A DNA stretch of 64,000 nucleotides from Burkholderia sp. (GCA_040954445.1 CP144362.1:248001-312000); one strand, 5' to 3'; shown: positions 38,385-47,319, counted from the stretch's first letter. A program made the numbers and translations. Notes: generated by a model not told the origin, from the letters alone.

Positions 38385-39507
38385 GACGTTGTTGCATAAA
38401 TCGAGCGAGATCCGTTGACGTTTACGCGCAATGGTCGCGGGGCCAGCCTCCTATCAAGTCAGATTCCAGAGTAACTGCCTAATTTTTGCCAAGAAAATGC
38501 GCAAGGACATACACAAGAAAGGTGAGCCGAAGGCACGCTACCGTGTCAGGAATTGGGCGGCCTATAATGAAGGCCTGATCAGCCGGGGGAACGTAACAAT
38601 ATGGATAGATGAAGCCGTCCTTGCCAGAATGCCCGATGCCATACCCACACGCGGTCGCCCGTGTCTATACGGCGATACGCTGATTCAGACATTACTTGGC
38701 GTGAAGACCGTCTATCGACTAACGTTGCGCGCCCTGCAAGGTTTCACCCAAAGTCTGCGCGATTTGGCCTTCCCGAGCTTGCCGGTGCCGAATTACAGCA
38801 CGCTCTGTCGCCGGGCAAAAACGCTTGATGTCGAACTGCCGATCCTTCGTGACAATGAACCGATCTATCTGGTTGTCGACAGCACCGGTCTGAAGGTCTA
38901 TGGAGAAGGTGAATGGAAGGTGCGCCAGCACGGCTACTCGAAGCGGCGCACGTGGCGTACAGTCCATCTCGCGCTCAACGCGAATACGGGTCAAGTGCAT
39001 GCCGCGCTAATGACGAATCAGAATGTGGCTGACGGTGACGCTCTGGCCAAGTTGCTCGACCAGATTCCACGCGAAGAACAAATCGATGTCATCGGCGGTG
39101 ACGGTGCCTACGACACCAAGCCATGCCATGCGGCCATTGCTGCACGCAGTGCTATTCCTTCGATTCCGCCACGCGAGGGTGCCGTTCATTGGCCAGCGGA
39201 TATCCCCGGCGCGGCGTGGCGTAATGGCGCGGTTGATGCAATTGCCCGTGACGGTCGTCGAGAATGGAAGCAAGAAAGTGGCCACCACCGGCGATCGCTT
39301 GCCGAGAATGCGATGTATCGGTTCAACACCCTCACCGGCAACTGTCTCTGGGCGCGTCACATCGACTCGCAGGCGACCGAGGTCTCCGTTCGCGTCGGCG
39401 TCATCAACCGCATGGCGGATCTCGCTCGTCCACAATCCGTTCGTATCGCCTGAAATTATGCCCGTCGATGCCATTGCGTTCTCACGCTCGATTTATGCAA
39501 CAACGCC
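38385..39507 (+). mobile_element. IS903-group IS, full-length intact copy
   Basis: 1123 bp; the left TIR has A at position 2, the right TIR is exact. It is embedded in a TA-type palindrome whose two halves flank it. The flanking 9-mers differ (tcttgaaat; cccatgagg), so some host-element sequence was lost. Confidence 0.9.
38497..39453 (+). CDS. IS5-family (IS903-group) transposase
   Basis: 318 aa from ATG 38497, catalytic D128, D202 and E270 present. Private substitutions (LIQTLLGV, PNYSTLC, RTWRTVHL, SGHHRRSL, RFNTLTG) show it is drifting. The change Y to H next to the RRSLAE glutamate helix may affect activity. Confidence 0.9.
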   Translation: MRKDIHKKGEPKARYRVRNWAAYNEGLISRGNVTIWIDEAVLARMPDAIPTRGRPCLYGDTLIQTLLGVKTVYRLTLRALQGFTQSLRDLAFPSLPVPNYSTLCRRAKTLDVELPILRDNEPIYLVVDSTGLKVYGEGEWKVRQHGYSKRRTWRTVHLALNANTGQVHAALMTNQNVADGDALAKLLDQIPREEQIDVIGGDGAYDTKPCHAAIAARSAIPSIPPREGAVHWPADIPGAAWRNGAVDAIARDGRREWKQESGHHRRSLAENAMYRFNTLTGNCLWARHIDSQATEVSVRVGVINRMADLARPQSVRIA

Positions 39508-39556
39508 CCCATGAGGGACGATTTTCAAATTTCAAGATAGCGAATTACGGATCAAT
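39508..39556. repeat. TA-type palindrome, right half
   Basis: catgagggacgattttc then aatttcaagatagcgaatta and cggatcaata form the mate of 38357-38384. A loose IS tip gcaacaacgcc follows. From 39570 to 39750 lies the ilvA leader. Confidence 0.65.
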
Positions 39557-39671
39557 AAGCAACAACGCCACTGCTCAGAATTGAAGCCGGCGTGGACGCC
39601 CGAATCTGGCGGGTAAGGTCATCCAGTGCCGCTGCACGGAAATTTCCCGTCTGTCCCCGGTTGTATCACCG

Positions 39672-39700
39672 TTCGCACAAGCTCGACGGGGGGCTAAAAT
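39672..39700 (+). promoter_or_regulatory. Possible promoter of ilvA
   Basis: TTCGCA at 39672-39677 and TAAAAT at 39695-39700, separated by 17 bp, form a sigma70-type promoter candidate 52 bp before the ilvA start. Confidence 0.45.
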
Positions 39701-39751
39701 CACGGCTGTCCCCGCTTATCTAGCGCGCAGATCGATATCCGCGCGACCGTC

Positions 39752-41275
39752 ATGGCTTCTCACGACTACCTTAAGAAGATCCTTACCGCGCGCGTCTACG
39801 ACGTGGCGGTCGAAACCGCGCTGGAACTGGCGCGCAGCCTGTCCGCGCGCGTGCGCAACCCGGTGTTCCTCAAGCGAGAGGACAACCAGCCGGTGTTCTC
39901 GTTCAAGTTGCGCGGTGCCTACAACCGCATGGCGCATCTTTCGGCGGATGCGCTGGCGCGTGGTGTGATCACCGCCTCGGCCGGAAACCATGCCCAGGGC
40001 GTGGCTTTCTCGGCGGCACGGCTCCGCGTTAAGGCCGTGATCGTGGTTCCGGTCACCACCCCGCAGGTGAAGGTGGACGCGGTGCACACCCATGGCGGGC
40101 CGACCCTCGAGGTGATCCAGGCCGGAGAATCCTATAGCGACGCCTATGCGTATGCATTGAAAATACAGGCAGAGCGCGAACTGACTTTCGTCCACCCCTT
40201 CGACGATCCAGACGTGATCGCTGGCCAGGGCACCGTGGCGATGGAGGTGCTGCGTCAGCATCAGGGCCCGATCCACGCGATCTTCGTGCCGATTGGCGGT
40301 GGCGGGCTGGCCGCCGGCGTGGCCGCCTACGTGAAGGCGGTGCGTCCCGAGATCCGGGTGATCGGTGTACAGACTGACGATTCCTGCGCGATGGCGAAGT
40401 CGATCGAGGCTGGCGAGCGGATCACCCTGAGCGAAGTTGGCCTATTCTCCGACGGAACGGCGGTCAAGCTGGTCGGCGGTGAAACCTTCCGCCTCTGCAG
40501 TGTGCTGCTCGACGGCGTGATCATGATCGATACCGATGCGCTGTGCGCGGCAATCAAGGATGTGTTCCAGGACACGCGCAGCCTGCTCGAGCCGGCCGGC
40601 GCGCTAGCTGTGGCCGGTGCAAAGCATTATGCCGAGCGTGAGGGAATCGAGGGCCAGACGCTGATCGCGATCACCTCGGGCGCCAACATGAACTTTGACC
40701 GCATGCGTTTCGTGGCCGAGCGAGCCGAGGTGGGCGAGGCGCGCGAAGCGGTATTCGCAGTGACGATCCCCGAGGAGCGCGGCAGCTTCCGGCGCTTCTG
40801 CGAGCTGGTAGGCGAACGCAATGTGACCGAGTTTAACTACCGGATTGCCGACGAGCGCTCAGCGCATATTTTTGTCGGCGTGCAGATCCGTCGTCGCGAG
40901 GAATCGACTGAGATCGCCTCGAATTTCGAGTCGTATGGCTTCCAGACCGTCGACCTGACCGATGACGAACTCTCGAAAGACCATATCCGCCACATGGTGG
41001 GCGGTCGCTCCCCGCTGTCGCGCGAGGAGCGGCTGTTTCGTTTCGTGTTTCCGGAGCGCCCGGGCGCGCTGATAAAGTTCCTATCCTCGATGGAGCCGGA
41101 CTGGAACATCAGCTTGTTCCACTATCGTAACCAGGGTGCCGACTACAGCGCGATCCTGGTGGGCCTGCAGGTACCGGTCATCGAGTACGCTGGCTTCGAC
41201 GCCTTCCTTGGGGCGCTCGGCTACCCCTTCCACGAAGAGACCGCGAACCCAGCCTACCGGCTTTTTCTAGCCTGA
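39752..41275 (+). CDS. ilvA: Threonine ammonia-lyase, biosynthetic
   Basis: 507-aa PLP enzyme deaminating threonine to 2-oxobutyrate, the entry to isoleucine. PLP lysine K52 lies in PVFSFKLRGAYN; the phosphate loop is IGGGGLAAG. The C-terminus has two ACT-like regulatory domains (VFAVTIPEERGSFRRFC and LFRFVFPERPGALIKFL), the allosteric isoleucine/valine site of the long form. ATG 39752 matches the family start. It is a single gene with its own candidate promoter. Together with the alaA-hom-thrC operon it keeps the threonine-isoleucine branch in this window. Confidence 0.96.
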   Translation: MASHDYLKKILTARVYDVAVETALELARSLSARVRNPVFLKREDNQPVFSFKLRGAYNRMAHLSADALARGVITASAGNHAQGVAFSAARLRVKAVIVVPVTTPQVKVDAVHTHGGPTLEVIQAGESYSDAYAYALKIQAERELTFVHPFDDPDVIAGQGTVAMEVLRQHQGPIHAIFVPIGGGGLAAGVAAYVKAVRPEIRVIGVQTDDSCAMAKSIEAGERITLSEVGLFSDGTAVKLVGGETFRLCSVLLDGVIMIDTDALCAAIKDVFQDTRSLLEPAGALAVAGAKHYAEREGIEGQTLIAITSGANMNFDRMRFVAERAEVGEAREAVFAVTIPEERGSFRRFCELVGERNVTEFNYRIADERSAHIFVGVQIRRREESTEIASNFESYGFQTVDLTDDELSKDHIRHMVGGRSPLSREERLFRFVFPERPGALIKFLSSMEPDWNISLFHYRNQGADYSAILVGLQVPVIEYAGFDAFLGALGYPFHEETANPAYRLFLA

Positions 41276-41294
41276 CAGCGTTGTTACATCAATC

Positions 41295-41464
41295 GGCGTT
41301 GTTCCATAAATCGAGCCAGATCCGTTGACGTTTACGCGCGACGATCGCGTGGCCAGCCTCCTATCAAGTCAGATTACTCTGGAATTTGACTTGATAGGAG
41401 GCTGGCCACGCGATCGTCGCGCGTAAACGTCAACGGATCTGGCTCGATTTATGCAACGAACGCC
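41295..41464. mobile_element. Foldback element from IS903-group left ends
   Basis: 170 bp, with near-perfect arms of ~78 bp that are both copies of the IS left end (gatccgttgacgtttacgcg, then cctcctatcaagtca), facing each other. TIRs are ggcgttgttccataaatc and gatttatgcaacgaacgcc. Immediately before it (from about 41277) lies a lone left-TIR tip of another copy. No coding capacity. Confidence 0.8.
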
Positions 41465-42102
41465 CCGTCGATGCCCTTGTGTCCTCACGCTCGATTTATG
41501 CAACAACGCCGGTGTGCGCCAGCACGGCTACTCGAAGCGGCGCACCATGGCGTAAAGTCCATCTCGCGCTCAACGCGAATACGGGTCAAGTGCATGCCGC
41601 GCTAATGACGAATCAGAATGTGGCTGACGGTGACGCTCTGGCCAAGTTGCTCGACAGATTCCGCGCGACGAACAGATCGATCTCATCGACGGCGACGGTC
41701 CCTACGACACCACGCCATGCCATGCGGCCATTGCAGCACGTAGTACTGTTCCTCCCGATTCCGCCACGCGAGGGTGCCGCTCATTGGCCAGCGGATACGC
41801 CAGGTGCGGTGTGGCCTAACGGCGGCGGTTGATGCAATTGCCCGTAACGGTCGTTGAGAATAGAAAAAAGATAGTGTCTACCACCGGCGATCGCTTGCTG
41901 AGAATGAGATGTATCGGTTCAAGACGCTCACCGGCAACTGTCTCTAGGCACGTCACGCCGACTCGCAGGCGACCTCGGTCGCCTGCGAGTCGGCGTCATC
42001 AACCGTATGGCGGACCGCGCTCGTCTGCAATCTGTTCGTATCGCCTGAAATTATGCCAGTAGATTCCATGGCGTCCTCACGCTCGATTTATGCAACAACG
42101 CC
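41465..42102 (+). mobile_element. IS903-group IS right-end fragments
   Basis: A 46-bp right-end stub (41465-41510) is followed by an internal-to-right-end piece (41511-42102) that starts at the RQHGYSKRR codons. The frame is broken repeatedly. At about 41962-42000 it contains a local perfect palindrome around gactcgcaggcgacc/ggtcgcctgcgagtc not found in other copies. Confidence 0.8.
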
Positions 42103-42149
42103 GATATGAGGGACAATTTTCCAATTTCAAGATACGGATTGCGGATCAA
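42103..42149. repeat. TA-type palindrome, right half
   Basis: tatgagggacaattttcc, then aatttcaagatacggattgc and ggatcaa, with TA at 42150-42151. The left half is absent, replaced by the IS right end. Confidence 0.6.
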
Positions 42150-42180
42150 TAATGCGTCCCCCGCGCTTGCTAGGCCGCCA

Positions 42181-42396
42181 TCATGCGCGCTGATCTAGTT
42201 CGAGTTGCGATTGCAGCATGATGATTTTGTCCTTAGCCATCAGCTTTTCCTTCTTCAGCCGGTGCAGCGTTAGATCGTCGATGTCAGAACGCATTTCTTT
42301 GAGCTCGATCTCACGCGCCATCTGGCTGTGCTGCTCTTGCAGTGACACCAGCCGGTTGCGCAATTCCTGCGTCAGCTCTGCTTGACGGGTTTGCAT
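42181..42396 (-). CDS. YdcH family protein (DUF465)
   Basis: 71-aa, highly charged, almost wholly helical protein: QELRNRLVSLQEQHSQMAREIELKEMRSDIDDLTLHRLKKEKLMAKDKI. The D(D)xxLxxLKKxKLxxKDxI pattern is the DUF465/YdcH signature. Its role is unknown; it probably forms a coiled coil. ATG 42396 follows GAGGAG (minus strand gaggcgagt). Upstream at 42463-42487 a degenerate TA-type mini-palindrome (ttcatccgaaatttgtgatcaa) is visible. Confidence 0.8.
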   Translation of the reverse strand: MQTRQAELTQELRNRLVSLQEQHSQMAREIELKEMRSDIDDLTLHRLKKEKLMAKDKIIMLQSQLELDQRA

Positions 42397-42535
42397 ACTC
42401 GCCTCCTCAAAAGAACCAGCTCAACGCCGCGGTCTTCCAATCCCGCTCGTGATTCACCGGGATATTCATCCGAAATTTGTGATCAACATCCACCCCTCGC
42501 GTCTTGCATGACGACGTGCGCGACACGCCCTACTG

Positions 42536-43194
42536 CTATTGTTTCCGTTGCTCCTTTTCCTTGGTCTTTTTGGCAGCTTGGCACTGCTTGGTCTTCGCAG
42601 CGTAACGCTCGGCACTCTGCGCCCGTTCCTGTGTATTTTGGGCGGCCTCTGTGCGGGGGAGCATTGTCAATGCTTCTTCTGAAAATCGGCCTGCTTCTGA
42701 TCATACGCCTATTGGCTTACCGCTCGCGGCGACGCCTCAGCATCGCGCTGCGCGCGCTTGAGTTCGTTTTCGCGCTGCTTGTTAGCATAGGCGACCGCGC
42801 GCGCGGCATCGCTGGCTGCACCCTGCGCGGCCTTCAGGGCGAGCTCCTCGTCACGGCGCTTGGCGCGCACCGCTCGCTGCTCGTCGTTCAGGGCGAGTTG
42901 CTGCTGCTTGATGCTTGAACGCTCCTCACGCATCGTGTCACGCGCTTTGGTCAGACAATTATTGACGAAGAACTTGCTGTAGCAGTTATATTGGGCCACG
43001 CCATAACGATAATTGTTTTCCGCCGTGCGCTGATTGAGCACTTTTTGGCGGACATCGAAATTACGATCCTGTGCTGCGGCAATAGAATCGCTTGTGGCAG
43101 TCGCATCGGACACAGCAGCCTGCGCGGTGGCCATGGACGAAGAGGCACCGAGCGCGAGGGCTAGTGCGGCAACGAGTAAACGGGAGATCGGCAA
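42536..43194 (-). pseudogene. Secreted charged protein, truncated by nonsense and frameshift
   Basis: From ATG 43194 a signal peptide (MPISRLLVAALALALGASSSMATAQA) precedes a mature part with two Cys (VAQYNCYSKFFVNNCLTKARD) and a Lys/Arg/Gln-rich helical region (IKQQQLALNDEQRAVRAKRRDEELALKAAQ). The frame stops at TAG 42709, yet AYDQKQADFQKK follows at once. After a second stop and a frame change, AQNTQERAQSAERYAAKTKQCQAAKKTKEKEQRKQ runs to a stop at 42536. So the original gene was ~218 codons. A 161-aa secreted product may still be made. Function unknown; conserved in Burkholderia. Confidence 0.65.
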
Positions 43195-43264
43195 CGTCGT
43201 AGAAAGCTAAGTTAAATTCTTACATTACTTCGCCGCCCTCGCATCGGCGCTCCGATCTATTTAT

Positions 43265-44315
43265 GGAGTTGTTGCATAAATCGAGCGTGAGAAGGCAATG
43301 GCATCGATGGGCATAATTTTAGGCGATACGAACAAATTGAGAACGAGCGAGGTCCGCCATGCAGTTGATTACCGCCGACGCGCACGGCGCGACCGAGGTC
43401 GCCTGCGCGGCGATGTGACGGGCCCAGAGACAGTTTCCGGTGAGCGTCTTGAACCGATACATCGCATTCTCGGCAAGCGATCACCGGTGGTAGCCACTGT
43501 CTTGCTTCCATTCTCGACGACCGTCACTGACAATTGCATCAACCGCTCCCGTTACGCAACGCCGCACCCAGCGTATCCGCTGGCCAATGAGCGGAACCCT
43601 CTCGTGGCGGAATCGAAGGAATAGCACTGCGTGCAGTAATGGCCGCATGGCATGGCCTACTGTCGTAGGCACCATCACCGCCGATGACATCGATTTGTTC
43701 GTCGCGTGGAATCTGGTCGAGCAATTTGGCCAGAGCGTCACCGTCAGCCACATTCTGATGCGTCATTAGCACGCGGCATGCACTTGACCCGTATTCGCGT
43801 TGAGCGCGAGATGGACTTTACGCCACGTGCGCCGTTTCGAGTAGCCGTGCTGGCGGGCACCTTCCATTCACCTTCGCCATAGACCTTCAGAACGGCGCTG
43901 TCGACCACCCGATAGATCGATTTGTTGTCGCGAAGGATCGGCAGTTCGACATCAAGCGTTTTTGCCCGGCGACAGAGCGTAGTGTAATTCGGCACCGGCA
44001 AACTCGGAAAGGCCAAATCGCGTAGACTTTGAGTGAAACCTTGCAGGGCGCGCACCGTCAGTTGATAGACGGTCTTCACGCCAAAGAATGCCTGAATCAG
44101 CGTATCGCCGTATAGAGAGACACGGGCCGCCCACGTGTGGGTATGGCGTCGGGTATTTTGGCAAGGACGGCTTCATTTATCCATATCGTCACGTTTCCCG
44201 GGTTGATCAGGCCTTCATTATAGGCTGCTCAATTCCTGACACGGTAGCGTGCCTTCGGCTTACCTGTCTTGTGTATGTCCTTGCGCATTTTTTTGGAAAA
44301 AATTAGGCAGTCACT
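43265..44315 (-). mobile_element. IS903-group IS, left end missing
   Basis: TIR at 43265 (ggagttgttgcataaatc); the element continues to 44315, where the left ~75 bp are replaced by a foldback element. The transposase is split by frameshifts (near 43385, 43545, 43766, 43856 and 44117). Diverged copy. Confidence 0.84.
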
Positions 44316-44453
44316 GGCGTTGTTGCATAAATCGAGCGCGAGGACGCAATGGCATCGACGGGCATAATGTCAGGCGATACGAACGGATTGCGGACGAGCG
44401 AGGTCTGCAATTCGTTCCCTTTCGTCCTCACGCTCGATTTATGCAACAACGCC
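44316..44453. mobile_element. 138-bp-family IS903-group foldback element
   Basis: Exact TIRs at both ends. The long arm and short arm meet at GCGGAC-gagcgag-GTCTGC. The short arm shows the same 29-bp deletion as its siblings. It sits between an IS903-group fragment and an IS630 relic; flanks do not match. Confidence 0.82.
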
Positions 44454-44737
44454 TCTGATTCTCGACAACCTGAAAGTTCATCACGCCAAGCCGGTCACGG
44501 CGTGGTTGCCGAGCACGTCGATGAGATCAAAGTGTTTTACCTGACGTCGTACAGCCCGGGAGTGAATCCCGACGAAATGCTCAATGCTGACCTGAAGGCG
44601 AACGTGACGAAACAGGCTCCGGAACGGAGCAAGGGGCATCTTAAAAAAAGCGGTCATCACCCATCTACTTCGTCTTCAAAAATCACCACAACGTGTCGCT
44701 TGCTATTTCATGCAAAACCAATTCGTTATGCAGCTTA
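44454..44737 (+). pseudogene. IS630-family transposase, C-terminal relic
   Basis: Frames give LILDNLKVHHAKPVTAW, then EHVDEIKVFYLTSYSPGVNPDEMLNADLKANVTKQAPERSKGHLKK, then QKSPQRVACYFMQNQFVMQL. It is the last third of an IS630 transposase with two frameshifts. It ends ~80 bp before ribBX. Confidence 0.78.
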
Positions 44738-44815
44738 AGTCAAGCTATCAATATTATTGACCAATAATCAGCGGTATGTTGCACTTCACGCTTGCAACTA
44801 CTCCTTTTTTCTGAT

Positions 44816-45943
44816 ATGAAGCTCTCCTCTACGCCTGATATCATCTCCGAGTTGAAAGCCGGTCGCATGGTGATCCTCGTTGACGAGGAAGACCGCGAAA
44901 ACGAGGGCGACCTGGTCGTCGCCGCCGAATTCGTCACGCCGGAATCGATCAACTTCATGGCCCGCTATGGTCGCGGCCTAATCTGCCTGACGCTTACCCA
45001 GGAGCGCTGCAAGCAGCTCAATCTGCCGCTGATGACCTACCGCAATGGCACGCAATACGGCACGGCGTTCACGGTCAGCATAGAGGCGGCCGAAAACGTG
45101 ACCACCGGCATTTCCGCCGCCGACCGCGCCCACACGATCGCCACGGCGGTCGCGCGCGACACGCGCGCCGACCAAATCGTGCAGCCGGGCCACGTATTCC
45201 CGATCATGGCCCAGCCTGGCGGCGTGTTGGTGCGCGCAGGCCACACCGAGGCTGGCTGCGATCTGACAGCCCTGGCCGGCCTAACGCCAGCAGCCGTGAT
45301 CTGCGAGGTGATCAAGGACGACGGCTCGATGGCGCGCCTGCGCGACCTGATTGAGTTCGGCAAGGAATATGGCATCAAGATCGGCACCATCGCCGACCTG
45401 ATTCACTACCGAAGCCGTACCGAATCGATCGTCGAGCGCATTTCCAAGCGCACCATGCAGACCGCCCATGGCGCTTTTCAGGCAGTGCTTTATCGTGACA
45501 AGCCGACTGGCTCGCCGCACATCGCCCTAGTGCGTGGCACGCCCTCGCCCGAGATCGACACGCCGGTGCGTGTGCACGAGCCGCTGTCGGTGCTCGACCT
45601 GCTCGAGACTGATGCCTCGACCCACTCCTGGACGCTTGACGCGGCCATGAAGGAAATTGCTGCGCGCGATCTTGGCGCAGTGGTGCTGCTCAATTGCGGA
45701 GATACCAAGGAACATCTGGTCGACGTGTTTCTCGCGTTCAACGAAGAGGATAAGGCGGTCGCGCTTAAGCGCCGTCCGGTCGATTTCAAGACGTTCGGCA
45801 TCGGCGCGCAAATCCTACGCGACGTCGGCGTCGGCCAGATGCAGGTCCTCGCGAACCCGCGCAAGCTCGGCAGCATGTCGGGCTGGGGCCTCGAGGTGAC
45901 GGGCTTCGTGCCGATGCCGGGCGGCGCGGCGGCCAAGCTCTAA
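44816..45943 (+). CDS. ribB: 3,4-dihydroxy-2-butanone 4-phosphate synthase, RibBX type
   Basis: 375-aa protein. The N-terminal half is a complete DHBP synthase, making the four-carbon riboflavin precursor from ribulose 5-phosphate: [39 protein letters not shown]. The C-terminal half (about 205-375) has the GTP cyclohydrolase II fold but lacks the zinc-binding Cys cluster of true RibA. It reads [19 protein letters not shown] in that part and keeps [12 protein letters not shown]. So it is probably RibBX, and GTP cyclohydrolase activity must come from elsewhere. ATG 44816 is the family start. ribH follows after 65 bp and nusB overlaps ribH. Confidence 0.92.
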   Translation: MKLSSTPDIISELKAGRMVILVDEEDRENEGDLVVAAEFVTPESINFMARYGRGLICLTLTQERCKQLNLPLMTYRNGTQYGTAFTVSIEAAENVTTGISAADRAHTIATAVARDTRADQIVQPGHVFPIMAQPGGVLVRAGHTEAGCDLTALAGLTPAAVICEVIKDDGSMARLRDLIEFGKEYGIKIGTIADLIHYRSRTESIVERISKRTMQTAHGAFQAVLYRDKPTGSPHIALVRGTPSPEIDTPVRVHEPLSVLDLLETDASTHSWTLDAAMKEIAARDLGAVVLLNCGDTKEHLVDVFLAFNEEDKAVALKRRPVDFKTFGIGAQILRDVGVGQMQVLANPRKLGSMSGWGLEVTGFVPMPGGAAAKL

Positions 45944-46008
45944 TGTCGACTCAAGCTCCTGCTGACCACCGCTCTCAAACACGCTGAATCCCACCCCACG
46001 GAAAGAAG

Positions 46009-46569
46009 ATGGAAATCCGACAATACCAACCGAATCTCGAGGGTTCAGGCCTTCGCATCGGCATCGTGCAGTCGCGCTTCAATGAGCCCGTCTGCAACAG
46101 CCTGGCCGATGCCTGCGTCGAGGAACTCGAACGTCTTGGCGTCTCCGCCGAGGACGTGCTGCTGATTACCGTGCCCGGTGCGCTGGAAATCCCGCTGGCG
46201 CTGCAGAAGCTCGCGAAAAGCAACCAGTTTGACGCACTGATCGCGCTCGGCGTGGTGATCCGCGGTGAGACCTACCATTTCGAATGCGTCTCGAACGAAA
46301 GCGGCGCAGGCATCTCGCGCATCGCGCTCGACTTCAACACGCCAATCGCCAACGCAGTGCTGACCACCGAGAACGACGAACAAGCCATCGCACGCATGAC
46401 TGAAAAAGGCCGCTATGGGGCCCACACAGCTGTCGAGATGGCCAACCTCATGATGTCGCTTGACCAACTGAGCGACGATGAGGAAGAAGACGAGGAAGAA
46501 GACGAGGAAGAAGACGAGGAAGAAGACGAGGAAAAAAATGAAGAAGGGCGCACGCCGACAATCGCGTGA
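46009..46569 (+). CDS. ribH: 6,7-dimethyl-8-ribityllumazine synthase
   Basis: Lumazine synthase, penultimate step of riboflavin synthesis; icosahedral or decameric enzyme. [41 protein letters not shown] and LTTENDEQA are diagnostic. At 186 aa it is longer than usual because the C-terminus ends in an acidic tail ([25 protein letters not shown]) encoded by a 12-bp tandem repeat. The last 32 nt overlap the nusB start in another frame. ATG 46009 has GGAAAGAAG just upstream. Confidence 0.94.
   Translation: MEIRQYQPNLEGSGLRIGIVQSRFNEPVCNSLADACVEELERLGVSAEDVLLITVPGALEIPLALQKLAKSNQFDALIALGVVIRGETYHFECVSNESGAGISRIALDFNTPIANAVLTTENDEQAIARMTEKGRYGAHTAVEMANLMMSLDQLSDDEEEDEEEDEEEDEEEDEEKNEEGRTPTIA
46480..46539 (+). 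repeat. 12-bp tandem repeat in the ribH tail
   Basis: The unit gaggaagaagac is repeated four times perfectly (46480-46527), followed by a degenerate fifth unit gaggaaaaaaat that contains the nusB ATG. Unit length is a multiple of three, so copy-number change keeps ribH in frame. The purine-rich repeat (gaggaag) lies just upstream of nusB and may serve as its ribosome-binding region. Confidence 0.85.
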
Positions 46570-46972
46570 ACTGGCAACGCAAGGCCTGTATCAGTGGCTG
46601 CTGTCGAACGCGTCCACAAGTGAGATCGAGGCGCAGTTGCGCAGTGCGCAGGGTTACGAGAAGGCGGATCGCGAGCTTCTGGAAACCATCGTGTACGGCG
46701 TGGTCCGCGAGCATGCGGACCTGGCCGAGATCCTGGCACCCAATCTCGATCGCCCGATCAAGCAGCTCTCGCCCGTCGAGCGTGCGGTGCTGCTGATAGC
46801 CACCTTCGAGCTCAAGCACCAGATCGAGACTCCCTATCGCGTGGTGATCAACGAAGCGATCGAGCTGACCAAAACCTTCGGTGGCTCGGACGGCCACAAG
46901 TACGTCAACGGCGTGCTCGACAAGTTGGCCATCAAGTTACGACCGGAAAAAGCTGCCGCGCGCCGCTCCTGA
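46538..46972 (+). CDS. nusB: Transcription antitermination factor NusB
   Basis: 144-aa all-helical protein that with NusE binds boxA RNA to prevent premature termination in rRNA operons. [69 protein letters not shown] are diagnostic. I chose ATG 46538 ([12 protein letters not shown]). Upstream in-frame codons are the tandem repeat read as KKTR repeats and are not family sequence. It overlaps ribH by 32 nt, so the two are probably translationally coupled. Downstream a T-run (47023-47030) may mark termination, though the stem is poor. Confidence 0.94.
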   Translation: MKKGARRQSRELATQGLYQWLLSNASTSEIEAQLRSAQGYEKADRELLETIVYGVVREHADLAEILAPNLDRPIKQLSPVERAVLLIATFELKHQIETPYRVVINEAIELTKTFGGSDGHKYVNGVLDKLAIKLRPEKAAARRS

Positions 46973-47049
46973 TGTGACTTTGTTGGCGGGCGCGCGGATG
47001 CCTGAGCGCTTTGTAGGCCGTTTTTTTTCGAGCTGGCCCCGCCTGAGAT

Positions 47050-47152
47050 ATTGATCAGAATGTGGATGACGGTGACGCTCTGGCCAAGTTACTCGACCAA
47101 ATTCCACGCGAAAAACAAATCGATGTCATCGGCAGTGATGGTGCCTACGACA
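47050..47152 (+). mobile_element. IS903-group IS internal fragment
   Basis: About 100 bp encoding QNVDDGDALAKLLDQIPREKQIDVIGSDGAYD, starting at an attgatca tip of a TA-type palindrome and cut on the right by the foldback element at 47153. Confidence 0.75.
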
Positions 47153-47319
47153 GGCGTTGTTGCATAAATCGAACGTGAGGACGCCATGGCATCGGACGGG
47201 CATAATTCAGGCGATACGAACGGATTGCGGACGAGCGAGGTCCGCAATCCGTTCGTATCGCCTGAATTATGCCCGTCCGATGCCATGGCGTCCTCACGTT
47301 CGATTTATGCAACAACGCC
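47153..47319. mobile_element. Foldback element, perfect 80-bp arms
   Basis: 167 bp. The two 80-bp arms are exact inverted copies of the IS903-group right end, separated by the 7-nt loop gagcgag inside GCGGAC...GTCCGC. TIRs are exact. The full symmetry, unlike the decayed siblings, points to recent formation. It lies between two IS fragments in opposite orientation. Confidence 0.9.

Noticed and set aside
44738..44815. FMN riboswitch before ribBX
   Set aside because: The 78 bp between the IS630 relic and the start are AT-rich and too short; no RFN-element core (AGGGTxxGGTG or similar) is visible.
46478..46537. NusB N-terminal extension of (K)KTR repeats
   Set aside because: The upstream in-frame codons are the ribH tandem repeat in another frame; NusB family members start at [12 protein letters not shown], so the ATG at 46538 is preferred.
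47000..47046. Intrinsic terminator after nusB based on the run of eight T
   Set aside because: The bases before the T-run do not form a stable stem, so it is mentioned only within the nusB entry.
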